Shown here in pieces: positions 16,741 through 28,403 of a stretch of DNA of 64,000 nucleotides; position 1 is the stretch's first letter, and every line of letters starts with the position of its first letter. The notes under the pieces were generated by a model. That model was not told the DNA's origin, did no database searches, and saw only the letters and a list, made by a program, of their open reading frames with translations. The stretch comes from Ottowia massiliensis (GTDB lineage: Bacteria; Pseudomonadota; Gammaproteobacteria; Burkholderiales; Burkholderiaceae_C), in assembly GCF_900240305.1 (NCBI RefSeq), contig NZ_LT964854.1, forward strand, positions 806,001 through 870,000, given 5' to 3'. A program made the translations under genes and the position numbers.

Positions 16741-19700
16741 ATGGCCCGTTTTTTCATTGATCGCCCCATCTTCGCGTGGGTGATCTCCATCTTCATCATC
16801 ATCGCTGGCGTCATCGGCATCCGCAATCTGCCGGTTTCGCAATACCCGTCGGTGGCCGCGCCCACCATCCGGCTATCAGCCACTTATCCGGGCGCTTCCG
16901 CGCAGGTTCTGGAAGACAGCGTGCTGGCCGTCATCGAGCGCAACATGAACGGCATCGAGGGGCTGGACTACATGAGCACCAGCGCTTCGGCCAATGGCGT
17001 GGGCGAAGTCAGCCTGACCTTCACGCCCGAAACCGACGAAGACCTGGCGCAGGTGAACGTGCAGAACAAGCTCTCGGAAGTCACGGCGCTGCTGCCTGCC
17101 ACGGTGCAGCAAAACGGCATCACGGTGTCCAAATCGCGCTCCAACTTCCTGATGGTGCTCATGTTCGACTCCAAGGTGATGGAAACGGAGGACATCGCCG
17201 ACTACGTGGAGCGCAACGTCCGCCCCGAAATCCAGCGCGTGAGCGGCGTGGGCGAGGCGCGGCTGTTCGGCGCGCAGCGCGCCATGCGCGTGTGGGTCGA
17301 TCCGAAAAAGCTGAAGAACTACAACCTCTCTTTCCTGGACGTGTCTTCGGCCATTTCGGCGCAGAACGCGCAGATTTCCGCCGGCTCCATCGGCTCCCTG
17401 CCTGCCGAGGCCGGGCAAACCATCACGGCCACCGTCACGGCGCAAGGGCAGCTGAGCACGCCGCAAGAGTTCGGCAACATCATCTTGCGCGCCACCACGG
17501 GCGGCGCCAATGTCTATCTGAAAGACGTGGCCCGCGTGGAGCTGGGCAGCCAAAGCTATGACAGGTCCACGCGCCTGAACGGCAAGCAGGCCGTGGGCAT
17601 GGCCGTCATGCTCTCCAACAGCGGCAACGCCATCGCCACGGCCACGGCTGTCAAAGCCAAGATGGAGCAGCTGCAGAAATTTTTCCCGCAAGACCTGTCC
17701 TGGTCAGCGCCTTACGACACCTCCACATTCGTCGGCCTGTCCATTGAAGCGGTGGTGCACACGCTGCTTGAGGCCGTTGTGCTGGTGTTTCTGGTGATGT
17801 TTCTGTTTTTGCAAAACATCCGCTACACGCTCATTCCCACCATCGTGGTGCCCATCTCGCTGCTGGGCGCATTTGCGGGCATCTGGTATCTGGGCATGTC
17901 CATCAATGTGCTGACCGTGTTCGCCATGGTGCTGGTCATCGGCATCGTGGTGGACGACGCCATCGTGGTGGTGGAAAACGTCGAGCGCATCATGAGCGAA
18001 GAAGGCCTGCCGCCGCTGCAAGCCACCAAGAAAGCCATGAGCCAGATTTCCGGCGCGGTGGTCGGCATCACGGCGGTGCTCATTTCCGTGTTCGTGCCGC
18101 TGGCCATGTTCAGCGGGGCCACGGGCAACATCTACCGGCAGTTCGCGCTGACCATGGCGCTGGCCATCGCCTTCTCGGCCTTTTTGGCCTTGTCGCTCAC
18201 GCCCGCGCTGTGCGGCACGCTGCTCAAGCCCGTGCCCAAAGGCCATCACATGGAAAAAAGCGGCTTTTTCGGCTGGTTCAACCGGGGCTTCAGCGCCACC
18301 ACGCATGGCTATGAAGGCATCGTGGCCCGCTTGCTGCGCCGCTCTTTGAGCCTGATGGTGGTTTATCTGGCGCTGGCCGCTGGCGCGGTGTGGGTGTACA
18401 TGCGCCTGCCCACGTCCTTTCTGCCCAATGAAGACCAGGGCACGCTGATGGTGAGCATGCAGCTGCCCGCTGGCGCAACCAAGGCCCGCACCGACGCCAC
18501 GCTGGCCACGGTCACGCAGATTGCCACGTCCATGCCCGAAGTGGACAGCATGATTGGCGTTTCCGGCTTCAGCTTCACCGGCTCCGGCCAGAACATGGCC
18601 ATGGGCTTTGTCATGCTCAAAGACTGGAGCCAGCGCAAGGCGCCGGGCAGCGACGCCGCCTCGGTGGCCGGCAAGATCACCGGCGCCATGATGGGCATGG
18701 TGAAAGACGGCTTTGCCTTTGCCGTCAGTCCGCCTGCCATCATGGAGCTGGGCACCAGCTCGGGCTTCACGTTCTTCCTGCAAGACCGCAACAACAACGG
18801 CCATGCCGCCTTGCTGGCCGCGCGCAACAAGCTGCTGGGCCAAATGCGCTCCAGCAAAATGTTCAACGCGCAAAACACCCGCACTGGCGGCCTGGAAGAC
18901 GCGCCCCAGATCAAGATTGACATCAACCGCGCCGCTGCCGCTGCGCAAGGCATTGACTTTTCCAGCATCCGCTCCGTGCTGGCGATGGCGCTGGGCTCGT
19001 CCTACATCAATGACTTTCCCAACAACGGCCGCCTGCAACGCGTGATCGTGCAAGCCGATGCCTCTTCGCGCATGCAGCCCGAAGATGTTCTGGCGCTGAC
19101 GGTGCCCAACTCCTCGGGCCAGGCCGTGCCGCTGTCTACCGTGGCCTCGGTTTCATGGGAAGAAGGCATGCAGCAAAGCCAGCGCTTCAACGGCTACCCG
19201 GCCATGCAAATCGCAGGCGCGGCCGCCAGCGGCTACTCCTCGGGCGAGGCCATGGCCGAAGCGCAGCGCATGGTCGATGAAATGGGCGGCGGCTACAGCC
19301 TGGAATGGGCGGAGCAGTCGCGCGAAGAAGTCAAGGGCAGCGCGCAAACCGTCATCCTCTACGCCTTCGCCATCCTGGCCGTGTTTCTGGCGCTGGCGGC
19401 GCTGTATGAAAGCTGGTCGATTCCGCTGGCCGTCATTCTGGTGGTGCCGCTGGGCTTTCTGGGCGTGGTTCTGGGCACAACGGGCCGCAACTGGTTCAAC
19501 GCCGTGCCCACTTACCTCAATGACATCTACTTTCAGGTCGGCCTGATCACCGTGATCGGCCTGTCCGCGAAGAACGCCATCCTGATCATCGAATTTGCCA
19601 AAGACGTGCAAGAGCAAGGCAAAACCGCGCTGCAAGCCGCGCTGCAAGCCGCGCACCTGCGTTTCCGCCCCATTCTGATGACCTCGTTCGCCTTCATTCT

Positions 19701-19923
19701 GGGCGTGGTGCCGCTGTATCTGGCCTCGGGCGCCAGCTCGGCCAGCCAGCGCGCCATCGGCACCTCGGTGCTGTGGGGCATGCTGATTGGCACGCTGCTG
19801 TCGGTGTTCTTCGTGCCCATGTTCTACGTGCTGGTGCGCAAATTCTTTAAGGGCGGCAAAAAGGCGGCCGCGCCTGAAGCCGCGCTGGCTGCGCCCGCAG
19901 AATCCGGGCCGCAACACGGATGA
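16741..19923 (+). CDS. RND efflux pump inner-membrane transporter (AcrB/MexB/TtgB type, HAE1 family)
   Basis: This is a proton-driven multidrug exporter, trimeric in the family. The 1060 residues start MARFFIDRPIFAWVISIFII, the standard HAE1 opening. The proton-relay pair D405-D406 is visible in GIVVDDAIVVVENVERIM in the fourth membrane span. The porter-domain loop segments and the second-half motif GLSAKNAILIIEFAKD are intact. It starts 27 bases after the adaptor gene with AAAGGAG upstream. The length and motifs indicate a functional pump. Confidence 0.97.
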   Translation: MARFFIDRPIFAWVISIFIIIAGVIGIRNLPVSQYPSVAAPTIRLSATYPGASAQVLEDSVLAVIERNMNGIEGLDYMSTSASANGVGEVSLTFTPETDEDLAQVNVQNKLSEVTALLPATVQQNGITVSKSRSNFLMVLMFDSKVMETEDIADYVERNVRPEIQRVSGVGEARLFGAQRAMRVWVDPKKLKNYNLSFLDVSSAISAQNAQISAGSIGSLPAEAGQTITATVTAQGQLSTPQEFGNIILRATTGGANVYLKDVARVELGSQSYDRSTRLNGKQAVGMAVMLSNSGNAIATATAVKAKMEQLQKFFPQDLSWSAPYDTSTFVGLSIEAVVHTLLEAVVLVFLVMFLFLQNIRYTLIPTIVVPISLLGAFAGIWYLGMSINVLTVFAMVLVIGIVVDDAIVVVENVERIMSEEGLPPLQATKKAMSQISGAVVGITAVLISVFVPLAMFSGATGNIYRQFALTMALAIAFSAFLALSLTPALCGTLLKPVPKGHHMEKSGFFGWFNRGFSATTHGYEGIVARLLRRSLSLMVVYLALAAGAVWVYMRLPTSFLPNEDQGTLMVSMQLPAGATKARTDATLATVTQIATSMPEVDSMIGVSGFSFTGSGQNMAMGFVMLKDWSQRKAPGSDAASVAGKITGAMMGMVKDGFAFAVSPPAIMELGTSSGFTFFLQDRNNNGHAALLAARNKLLGQMRSSKMFNAQNTRTGGLEDAPQIKIDINRAAAAAQGIDFSSIRSVLAMALGSSYINDFPNNGRLQRVIVQADASSRMQPEDVLALTVPNSSGQAVPLSTVASVSWEEGMQQSQRFNGYPAMQIAGAAASGYSSGEAMAEAQRMVDEMGGGYSLEWAEQSREEVKGSAQTVILYAFAILAVFLALAALYESWSIPLAVILVVPLGFLGVVLGTTGRNWFNAVPTYLNDIYFQVGLITVIGLSAKNAILIIEFAKDVQEQGKTALQAALQAAHLRFRPILMTSFAFILGVVPLYLASGASSASQRAIGTSVLWGMLIGTLLSVFFVPMFYVLVRKFFKGGKKAAAPEAALAAPAESGPQHG

Positions 19924-19948
19924 CCCCGCATCAAGAGGATCCAACAAC

Positions 19949-21433
19949 ATGAACGACACCTCCACTTCCTTCATGCGCCGCCTGGCCGTGCCGCTGGCCG
20001 CCGCCCTCGTGCTGGCGGGCTGCTCGCTCACGCCCCGATACGAGCGCCCCGCCGCGCCCGTGCCCGCACACTGGCCCGGCGCGCAGCCCGCCGAAGGCGG
20101 CCCAGCCGAAGACCAGGCCCAAACCCTGGCCGCGCCCGACCTGCCCTGGGAACAGTTCGTGCAGGACGAACGCCTGCGCGAAATCATCCGCCAGGCGCTG
20201 CAAAACAACCGCGATCTGCGCGTGGCCCGCCACAGCGTCGAGCAAATGCGCGCCAGCTACCAAATCGCCCGCGCCAACCAGTTCCCCACGCTGGGCGCCA
20301 GCGGCAGCTACACGCGCTCTGCGCCCGCCACCGTGCCGGGCGGCGCCAGCGTCAACTCCAACGCCAGCCTGAGCGTGGGCATCACCGCGTGGGAAATCGA
20401 CTTCTTCGGCCGCATCGCCGCCCTCAAGCAAGCCGCGCTGGCCCAGTATCTGGCCACCGAAGAAGCGCAGAAAAACACGCAAATCAGCCTCATCGCCGCC
20501 ATCAGCAGCGCGTGGCTGTCGCTGCAAACGCACACCGAACTGCTGGCCCTGGCCGAACGCACGCTCGCCACACGCGAAGAGTCGCTCAAGCTCACCCGGC
20601 TGCGCCTTGACAACGGCGTGGCCACCGCGCTGGACATGCGCCAGGCCGAATCGCAGGCCGCCGCCGCCCGCGCCAGCCGCGCCGAGCAAAAGCGCCTGCG
20701 CGCCGAAGACCTGAGCAACCTGGCCCTGCTGGCAGGCCAGCCCATCGCAGAGCAACTGCTGCCCAAGGCCGATGAAACGCAGCTCTCAGGCTTTGCCGAC
20801 GTGCCCGCCGGCCTGTCTTCCGACGTGCTGCTGCGCCGCCCCGACATCCGCCAGGCCGAGCAGCAACTCATCGCCGCCAACGCCAACATCGGCGCGGCCC
20901 GCGCGGCCTACTTCCCCACCATCAGCCTCACGGCCGGACTGGGGCGCGCCAGCAGCGACCTGGACGGCCTGTTTGGCAGCGGCGGCCAGCGCGCGTGGAA
21001 CTTTGCTCCCGCCATCTCCCTGCCCATCTTCGACATGGGCCGCAACCGCGCAGGCGTGGAATCGGCGCAAGCCGCCCGCGACATCGCCGTGGCCCGGTAC
21101 GAAAAAGCCATCCAGACCGCCTTCAAGGAAGTGGCCGATGCCCTCACCGCCCGCCAGGCGCTGGCCGAGCAGCTTCAGGCCCAGCAGCAGCAGACCGACG
21201 CCGAGCGCGAACGCTACCGCCTCGTCGATTTGAGCTACCGCAACGGCGTGGCCAACAGCCTGGACCTGCTCGATGCCCAGCGCTCGCTTTTTGGCGTCGA
21301 ACAAGCGCTGGCCCAAACCCGGCTGGCGCAGCGCGCCAACGAAATCACGCTCTACAAAGCCCTGGGCGGCGGCTGGAACCAGACGCAGCCTGAATCTGAC
21401 CAAAAACAAGAAAAAGAAACGTCAAAAGAGTGA
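19949..21433 (+). CDS. Outer-membrane efflux channel lipoprotein (OprM/TtgC/NodT family)
   Basis: This is the TolC-like exit duct of the pump encoded just upstream. I start it at ATG 19949 (MNDTSTSFMRRLAVPLAAAL) with AAGAGGA upstream. The upstream open frame overlaps the pump gene and is rejected. The signal ends in the lipobox VLAGCS. Two duplicated outer-membrane-factor repeats follow (about 70-270 and 280-470), with the family segments DIRQAEQQLIAANANIGAARAAYFP (split over 290-314) and VDLSYRNGVANSLDLLDAQR. A strong terminator closes the operon 46 bases downstream. Confidence 0.95.
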   Translation: MNDTSTSFMRRLAVPLAAALVLAGCSLTPRYERPAAPVPAHWPGAQPAEGGPAEDQAQTLAAPDLPWEQFVQDERLREIIRQALQNNRDLRVARHSVEQMRASYQIARANQFPTLGASGSYTRSAPATVPGGASVNSNASLSVGITAWEIDFFGRIAALKQAALAQYLATEEAQKNTQISLIAAISSAWLSLQTHTELLALAERTLATREESLKLTRLRLDNGVATALDMRQAESQAAAARASRAEQKRLRAEDLSNLALLAGQPIAEQLLPKADETQLSGFADVPAGLSSDVLLRRPDIRQAEQQLIAANANIGAARAAYFPTISLTAGLGRASSDLDGLFGSGGQRAWNFAPAISLPIFDMGRNRAGVESAQAARDIAVARYEKAIQTAFKEVADALTARQALAEQLQAQQQQTDAERERYRLVDLSYRNGVANSLDLLDAQRSLFGVEQALAQTRLAQRANEITLYKALGGGWNQTQPESDQKQEKETSKE

Positions 21434-21479
21434 GAAAACGGGGTTTTTTCACCCGAAACCTATAATTTGCGCCCTTCAG

Positions 21480-21517
21480 CAGGGCCTGAAGCCCAACACG
21501 GCTTCAGGCCCTGTTTT
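21480..21517 (+). terminator. Rho-independent terminator of the efflux operon
   Basis: A perfect 14-bp stem, CAGGGCCTGAAGCC paired with GGCTTCAGGCCCTG, loop CAACAC, then TTTT. Confidence 0.95.
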
Positions 21518-21549
21518 CCATCCTGACCCCGCCCAAAAAAGAGGCCGCC

Positions 21550-22080
21550 ATGAGCGAAAACACGCAACCCACGTCCAGCGACCAGCCCGAATCTTTCAAA
21601 TGGCTGCTATGGCCCGTCATTGCCGCCGTCGTGGCGCTGACGCTCTTTAGCCTGACCCAGCCCGCTCCCGGCAGCTATGGCAGTCTCACGCGCAGCGGCG
21701 AAGGGGCCGGGAGCGTCGATGCGCGCATCGCCAAAGTCGGCGCGCTCAACCTGGCAGGCCAGGCCGCCACGCAAACCGCCTCCGCCGAAGCCGCTGCCGC
21801 GCCCGCTGAAGCGGCGGCGCCCGCGCCCGCCGCAGCCGCCACGGGCGAAGTGCCTGCCCTGTACAAGAAAAGCTGCGCCATGTGTCACGGCACGGGCGCA
21901 GGCGGCGCGCCCAAGGTGGGCGACAAGGACGCCTGGGCGCCGCGCATCGCTACGGGCATGGACGAACTCATGAAAGTGGCCATCAACGGCCGGGGCGGCA
22001 TGCCCGCGCGCGGCGGCACCAAGGCCAGCGACGACGAAATCAAGGCCGTCGTCGAATACATGGTGGCGCATTCCCAATAA
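21550..22080 (+). CDS. Membrane-anchored class I cytochrome c (c5-like)
   Basis: This is a small electron carrier held in the inner membrane and facing the periplasm. The 176 residues have one N-terminal span (WLLWPVIAAVVALTLFSL, about 18-35), an Ala- and Pro-rich flexible linker (about 78-100), and a heme domain with C109-A-M-C112-H113. The probable distal heme ligand is Met151 in GGMPARGG. This two-part layout matches c5-type cytochromes that serve oxidases. It begins 32 bases after the efflux terminator and so has its own promoter. Confidence 0.92.
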   Translation: MSENTQPTSSDQPESFKWLLWPVIAAVVALTLFSLTQPAPGSYGSLTRSGEGAGSVDARIAKVGALNLAGQAATQTASAEAAAAPAEAAAPAPAAAATGEVPALYKKSCAMCHGTGAGGAPKVGDKDAWAPRIATGMDELMKVAINGRGGMPARGGTKASDDEIKAVVEYMVAHSQ

Positions 22081-22686
22081 TCCGCTCCCCCGAACGCCCG
22101 GCTGCTTTCCAAAACCCTGTTCAGCGCCTTCCCGCAAAGGGCGAAAGCAATGAATCAGGATGGGCTGCCTTGGGAGCAGGCCTGAATGCACGGCGATATT
22201 GGGATCGCCGGGAATGGATGGCCTCATGCCCTCAAACCGGCCCATCCGCCTTCCGCCCGCAATGGCTCTGCGTTCCTGACTGAAAACCGGCCCAAAGTCC
22301 GCCCGCAATGCGAAAAGCGCGGCCTCGGGCGCCCTCTTCCTGCTTGCTTCGGCTGGCGCTTGCAGGCGGCCAAAGCCGCTTGCAAGGATGAACAGCGGCA
22401 AGCTGGCTTTTCAGCTTTTCAATGCCCGTGGCGCGTGCAAGAACGTGCAAGAGGCCGCTGCGAAGACGGCATAGCCAGCGGCCTTTCTGACCGTGCCGCT
22501 TGCAGCAGGTCCGGCCGCGCCGCTTCATTCATCCGCCGCAACGCTCCGCTCCGGGCGGCGTGAGCGATCCAGAACCCGCTGCCTGTTTTCCGGCCGCGCG
22601 TTGGCACGGGCGCTTTCGGCGGGCAAGGCTTCGCGCCATTTCTGCGCAACCCCTTTCGACAAGCAAGGCGCGCCTGTGCGGGTTAA
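22081..22686. other. Gene-free region between cytochrome c and ybhG-like gene
   Basis: Short open frames occur on both strands here, but none has a ribosome site or family resemblance. A partial match to the family 2 repeat core (ATGGGCTGC) is at 22160-22168. I see no other signal. Confidence 0.5.
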
Positions 22687-22702
22687 AAATTAAATTTAAT
22701 TT
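22687..22702. promoter_or_regulatory. Perfect 16-bp AT palindrome at the start of the ybhG-like gene
   Basis: AAATTAAATTTAATTT equals its own reverse complement and is strikingly AT-rich in GC-rich surroundings. It ends 3 bases before the first possible ATG, where an operator or the promoter itself would lie. Confidence 0.5.
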
Positions 22703-22705
22703 AAT

Positions 22706-23866
22706 ATGATGCCCGCCATGCTGATCTCCACCCTTTCCCTGCTTTCTGGCGGCACGGCGCATGCCTTGCCGCGCCGCGCTTCGCGCTCCGGGCGGCTTCT
22801 TGCGCGCGGCCTGGCGCATGCCATTCGGGTTTTCTGCCTGTGCCGGGCCGTGCGCTGCGCTTTGGGGCTGGCCGTTTGCGGGGCGGCGCTGGCGCTTTCC
22901 GCCTGCTCGAAGAGCGGGGCGGGCGATGGCACGCTCACGCTGTACGGCAATGTGGACATCCGGCAAATTGCGCTGGCGTTTGAAGGCTCCGGCCGCGTGC
23001 TGGAAATGGCCGTGGACGAAGGCGCGCGCGTGCAGGCCGGGCAGACGCTGGCCGTGCTGGACACGCAGACGCTGGCTTTGCAGGCCGCGCAGGCGCGCGC
23101 GCAAATCGAGGCGCAGCGCCAGAGCTTGCGCAAGCTGGAAAGCGGCACGCGCCCGCAGGAGGTGGCGCAGGCGCAAAGCCGCGTGGCCGCCGCCCGCGCC
23201 GATGCCGCCAGGGCGCGGCAAGACCTGGCCCGGCTGCGCCAGCTGGCTGGCGGCGGCGCGGCCAGCCGCCAGGCGCTGGAGCACGCGCAGACCGCCGCGC
23301 AGGTGGCCGAGGCCAAAGTCCGCGAGACGCAAGAGGCGCTGCGGCTGGCGCAGATTGGCCCGCGCGAGGAAGACATTGCCGCCGCCCGCGCGCAACTGAA
23401 AGCCGCCGAGGCCGCGCTGGCCCTGCTGGAGCATCAGATTGAGCAGGGCGCACTGCGCGCGCCCGTCAGCGCCGTGGTGCGCGCGCGCCTGCTGGAGCCG
23501 GGCGACATGGCCAGCCCCCAGCGGCCCGCCTACACGCTGGCGCTCACCCAGCCCAAGTGGGTGCGCGTGTATGTGGCCGAGCCGGATCTGGGCCGCGTGG
23601 CCCCTGGCATGCCCGCCGCCGTCACGACCGACAGCCAGCCGGATCAGCCCCTGCGCGGCACGGTGGGCTACATCGCCTCCGTGGCCGAATTCACGCCCCG
23701 GCAGGTGCAAACGGCCGAGCTGCGCACCAGCCTCGTCTATGAAGTGCGCGTGCAGGTGGATGACCCGGCCGACGCCTTGCGGCTGGGCCAGCCCGCCACC
23801 GTGCGGCTGCAAGGCGCGCCTGCCGCCGGCCAGCCTGCCCGTGCGCCCGCTGGCGGGCAGCCGTGA
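22706..23866 (+). CDS. HlyD/YbhG-family periplasmic adaptor of an ABC exporter
   Basis: This is the membrane-fusion subunit of a YbhGFSR-type drug exporter. The frame offers ATGs at 22706, 22709 and 22718 and a GTG at 22850. None has a clear ribosome site, so the start is uncertain. The lipobox LALSACS near residue 63 favours a lipoprotein; from GTG 22850 it would have a normal-length signal. It has a biotinyl-lipoyl half (GRVLEMAVDEGARVQAGQTL), a long alpha-helical hairpin (about 120-240), the second half (LRAPVSAVVRARLLEPGDM) and a beta-barrel. A family 1 repeat separates it from the ATPase gene. Confidence 0.86.
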   Translation: MMPAMLISTLSLLSGGTAHALPRRASRSGRLLARGLAHAIRVFCLCRAVRCALGLAVCGAALALSACSKSGAGDGTLTLYGNVDIRQIALAFEGSGRVLEMAVDEGARVQAGQTLAVLDTQTLALQAAQARAQIEAQRQSLRKLESGTRPQEVAQAQSRVAAARADAARARQDLARLRQLAGGGAASRQALEHAQTAAQVAEAKVRETQEALRLAQIGPREEDIAAARAQLKAAEAALALLEHQIEQGALRAPVSAVVRARLLEPGDMASPQRPAYTLALTQPKWVRVYVAEPDLGRVAPGMPAAVTTDSQPDQPLRGTVGYIASVAEFTPRQVQTAELRTSLVYEVRVQVDDPADALRLGQPATVRLQGAPAAGQPARAPAGGQP

Positions 23867-23945
23867 GCGGATTCATCTTCGCCCGCCTCCATGCCCTCCG
23901 CTGGCCAGCCCGTCCGGCTGAAGGCCGGGGGCGCGCCGCCAGATG

Positions 23946-24032
23946 GCATCAGAAACAGGAGCAAATTCAATGGGGTTGAAATGCCTTCTTGCGCAGTTTC
24001 CACTAGGACATCATGCTATTGATACAGGAGCG
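23946..24032 (-). repeat. Family 1 dispersed repeat, copy 4
   Basis: In minus orientation it carries GCTCCTGTATCAATAGCATG, ATGTCCTAGTGG, and AATTTGCTCCTGTTTCTGAT. It sits inside the probable ybh-type operon, between the adaptor and ATPase genes. Confidence 0.88.
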
Positions 24033-24125
24033 AAATGATGTCGCCTGGCCCATCTGCCGCCTGCGCTGCGCGCACCCCAATCCGCCCGTTTCGCGGCGGG
24101 CGGGCCGTGCCCGGGCTGTAACGCC

Positions 24126-25982
<1,857 letters not shown>

Positions 25983-26085
25983 CGAGAAAAATGCCTTCCC
26001 CAGACTCAATCCTGAAAGCGGGCCTCATGACCGCATCGCCTGCTTGCTGCATTCGCGCCGCGCGGGCGGCAGGCGGGCCGCTGCA

Positions 26086-27243
26086 ATGAGCGCCCCGCTG
26101 CCTGCGGGCGGCTTTTTGCGCCGCCTGGCCGCGCTCACGCGCAAGGAGACGCGGCAGATGCTGCGCGACAAGAGCAATCTGCTCATGGGCCTGCTGCTGC
26201 CGCTGGCGCTGATATGGCTGTTTGGCTACGGCCTGTCGTTTGACGTGAACCGCGTGTCGGTGGCCGTGGTGCTGCAAGACCCGGCCCCGGCGGCGCGGCA
26301 GGCGCTGGCCGGGCTGCAAGGCTCGCGCTACTTTGACGCGCGCTGGATGACGGACATGCACGCCGCCCGGCAAGCCATGCGCCAGGGCGAGGTGGACGCC
26401 ATCGTGCAGGCGCCGGGCGACTTCGCGGCGCGGCTGGCGGCGGGCGGCGCGGCGGTGCAGCTCATTCTGAACGGCCTGGACGCCACCACGGCCAGCGCGG
26501 TGGAAGGCTACGTGGAGGCGGCGCTGGCGCTGCCCGCCGCGAAAGAAGCCGGCCGCGCCGCCGCCCGCACGGGCGCGCAGGCCGCGCGGGTGGAAGTGGT
26601 GCAGCGCCTGTGGTTCAACGAAGCGGGCATCAGCGTCTGGTATCTGGTGCCGGGGCTGGTGGTGCTCATCCTCACGCTGATCGGGGCGTTTCTGACTTCG
26701 CTGCTGATCGCGCGCGAATGGGAGCGCGGCACGCTGGAGGCGCTGTTCGTCACGCCCGCGCGGCCGCTGGAAATCGTGCTGTCCAAGCTTGCGCCCTGGC
26801 TGCTGGTGGGGCTGGCGGATGTGGTCATGTGCCTGCTGGCGGCGCGCCTGACCTTTCACGTGCCCATGCGCGGGCCGCTGGCGCTGGTTTTGGCGGCGGC
26901 GCTTCTCTATCTGACCGTGTCGCTGCTGCTGGGGCTGTTCATCTCGGGCGTCACGCGCAACCAGTTCCAGGCCAGCCAGGTGGCGCTGCTGGCGAGCTTT
27001 CTGCCCGCCACGGTGCTCTCGGGTTTCATGTTTGACCTGCGCAACATGCCTGCCGCCGTGCAGTTCATCGGGCAGCTGATGCCCGCCACGCACTTCATGG
27101 GCGTGATGAAAACGCTGTTTCTGGCGGGCGCGGACAGCGCGGCCACGCAGGCGGCCATCGCGCGCGGCATGGCCACGCTCGCGGCCTACGCGCTGGCGCT
27201 GGCCTGGGCCACGCAGCGCACGCTGCGCAAAACACTGGACTGA
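26086..27243 (+). CDS. ABC-2 type permease, YbhS-like
   Basis: This is one of two inner-membrane halves of the drug exporter. I start it at ATG 26086 (MSAPLPAGGFLRRLAALT); the upstream frame is Arg-rich and lacks a family match. The 385-residue product has the ABC-2 layout: one N-terminal span after TRKETRQMLRDKSNLLMG, a large periplasmic domain (about 50-185), then five spans with REWERGTLEALFVTP and FLPATVLSGFMFDLRNMPA. It ends 5 bases before the paired permease gene. Confidence 0.93.
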   Translation: MSAPLPAGGFLRRLAALTRKETRQMLRDKSNLLMGLLLPLALIWLFGYGLSFDVNRVSVAVVLQDPAPAARQALAGLQGSRYFDARWMTDMHAARQAMRQGEVDAIVQAPGDFAARLAAGGAAVQLILNGLDATTASAVEGYVEAALALPAAKEAGRAAARTGAQAARVEVVQRLWFNEAGISVWYLVPGLVVLILTLIGAFLTSLLIAREWERGTLEALFVTPARPLEIVLSKLAPWLLVGLADVVMCLLAARLTFHVPMRGPLALVLAAALLYLTVSLLLGLFISGVTRNQFQASQVALLASFLPATVLSGFMFDLRNMPAAVQFIGQLMPATHFMGVMKTLFLAGADSAATQAAIARGMATLAAYALALAWATQRTLRKTLD

Positions 27244-27248
27244 AGCCC

Positions 27249-28379
27249 ATGTTCCGCACCTTCATTTCCGCCTTGGCCGATGCCTGCTGGCGCACTGCCG
27301 CGCTGATGCGCAAGGAGCTGCTGACGCTGCTGAAAGACCCGGCCAACCGCATCATCTTGCTCGTGCCCGCGCTGCTTCAGGCGCTGCTGTTCGGCTACGC
27401 GCTGAGCTTTGAGCTGAAGCACGCGCCCTACGCCGTGCTGGAGCCAAGCCGCAGCGCCGCCTCCGCCGCCTTGCTGGCGCGGCTGGACAGCACGGGCGTT
27501 TTCAAGCGCGTGGCCACGCTTTCTTCGGCCAGCCAGATCGCCCCGGCCATAGACAGCGGGCGGGCGCTGGCCGTCATCACCTTCCCGCCCGATTTCGCGC
27601 AGCGCCTGGCGCAAGGGCAGGCCGCGCCCGTGCAGGTGGTGCTGGACGCGCGCAACTCCTCCACCGCCGCAGCGGCGGGCAGCCAGATCGCCGCCATCGC
27701 CGCGCGCTACAACGAGCAGGAGCTGGGCCTTGCGCCCGGCATCCGCGTGCAGCGGCGGGCGTGGTTCAACCCCAACCTGGACTCCAGCTGGCATCTGCTG
27801 CCGGGGCTGATCGCCTCGCTCAGCATGATCCAGACCATGCTGCTGGCCGCCCTTGGCGTGGCGCGCGAGCGCGAGCAGGGCACGTTTGACCAGCTGCTCG
27901 TCACGCCGCTGACGCCGCTGCAAATTCTCATCGGCAAGGCGCTGCCGTCCATGCTGGTGGGGCTGCTGCAATCGAGCCTCGTGCTGCTCATCATCCGCTT
28001 CTGGTTCCAGGTGCCGATGGCCGGCTCCCTCTGGCTGCTCTACCTGGGCCTGCTGGCCTTCAACGCGGCCACCGTGGGCGTGGGGCTGTCGGTTTCGGCG
28101 CTGTCGCTGACCATGCAGCAGGCCATGCTCTACAACTTCATGCTCGTCTTGCCCATGACCTTGCTGTCGGGCCTGATGACCCCCGTGCGCAACATGCCGC
28201 AGGCGCTGCAAGCGGCCACGCATGCGAACCCGCTGCGCTTTGGCGTCAGCATCGTGCGCCGCGTCTATCTGGAAGGCGCCACGCTGGCCGACGTGGCCCC
28301 CGATTTCCTGCCCCTGCTCGCCATGACCGCCCTTTCCCTGCCCCTGGCCGCCTGGCTGTTCAGAAACCGGCTGGGGTGA
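27249..28379 (+). CDS. ABC-2 type permease, YbhR-like
   Basis: This is the second permease half of the exporter. The 376 residues repeat the layout of the preceding protein: MRKELLTLLKDPANRIILL, a first span, a periplasmic domain (about 55-170), then five spans with AREREQGTFDQLLVTPLTP and PMTLLSGLMTPVRNMPQ. E. coli YbhFSR is linked to cefoperazone tolerance and cation export, but the substrate here is unknown. A family 1 repeat follows 25 bases after the stop. Confidence 0.93.
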   Translation: MFRTFISALADACWRTAALMRKELLTLLKDPANRIILLVPALLQALLFGYALSFELKHAPYAVLEPSRSAASAALLARLDSTGVFKRVATLSSASQIAPAIDSGRALAVITFPPDFAQRLAQGQAAPVQVVLDARNSSTAAAAGSQIAAIAARYNEQELGLAPGIRVQRRAWFNPNLDSSWHLLPGLIASLSMIQTMLLAALGVAREREQGTFDQLLVTPLTPLQILIGKALPSMLVGLLQSSLVLLIIRFWFQVPMAGSLWLLYLGLLAFNAATVGVGLSVSALSLTMQQAMLYNFMLVLPMTLLSGLMTPVRNMPQALQAATHANPLRFGVSIVRRVYLEGATLADVAPDFLPLLAMTALSLPLAAWLFRNRLG

Positions 28380-28403
28380 AGGCGCGTGCAGCCAGCCTGT
28401 TTT

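Noticed and set aside
22186..22563. 125-codon frame in the gap before the ybhG-like gene
   Set aside because: Cys-, Arg- and Ala-rich product without motifs or ribosome site; overlapping frames exist on the other strand.
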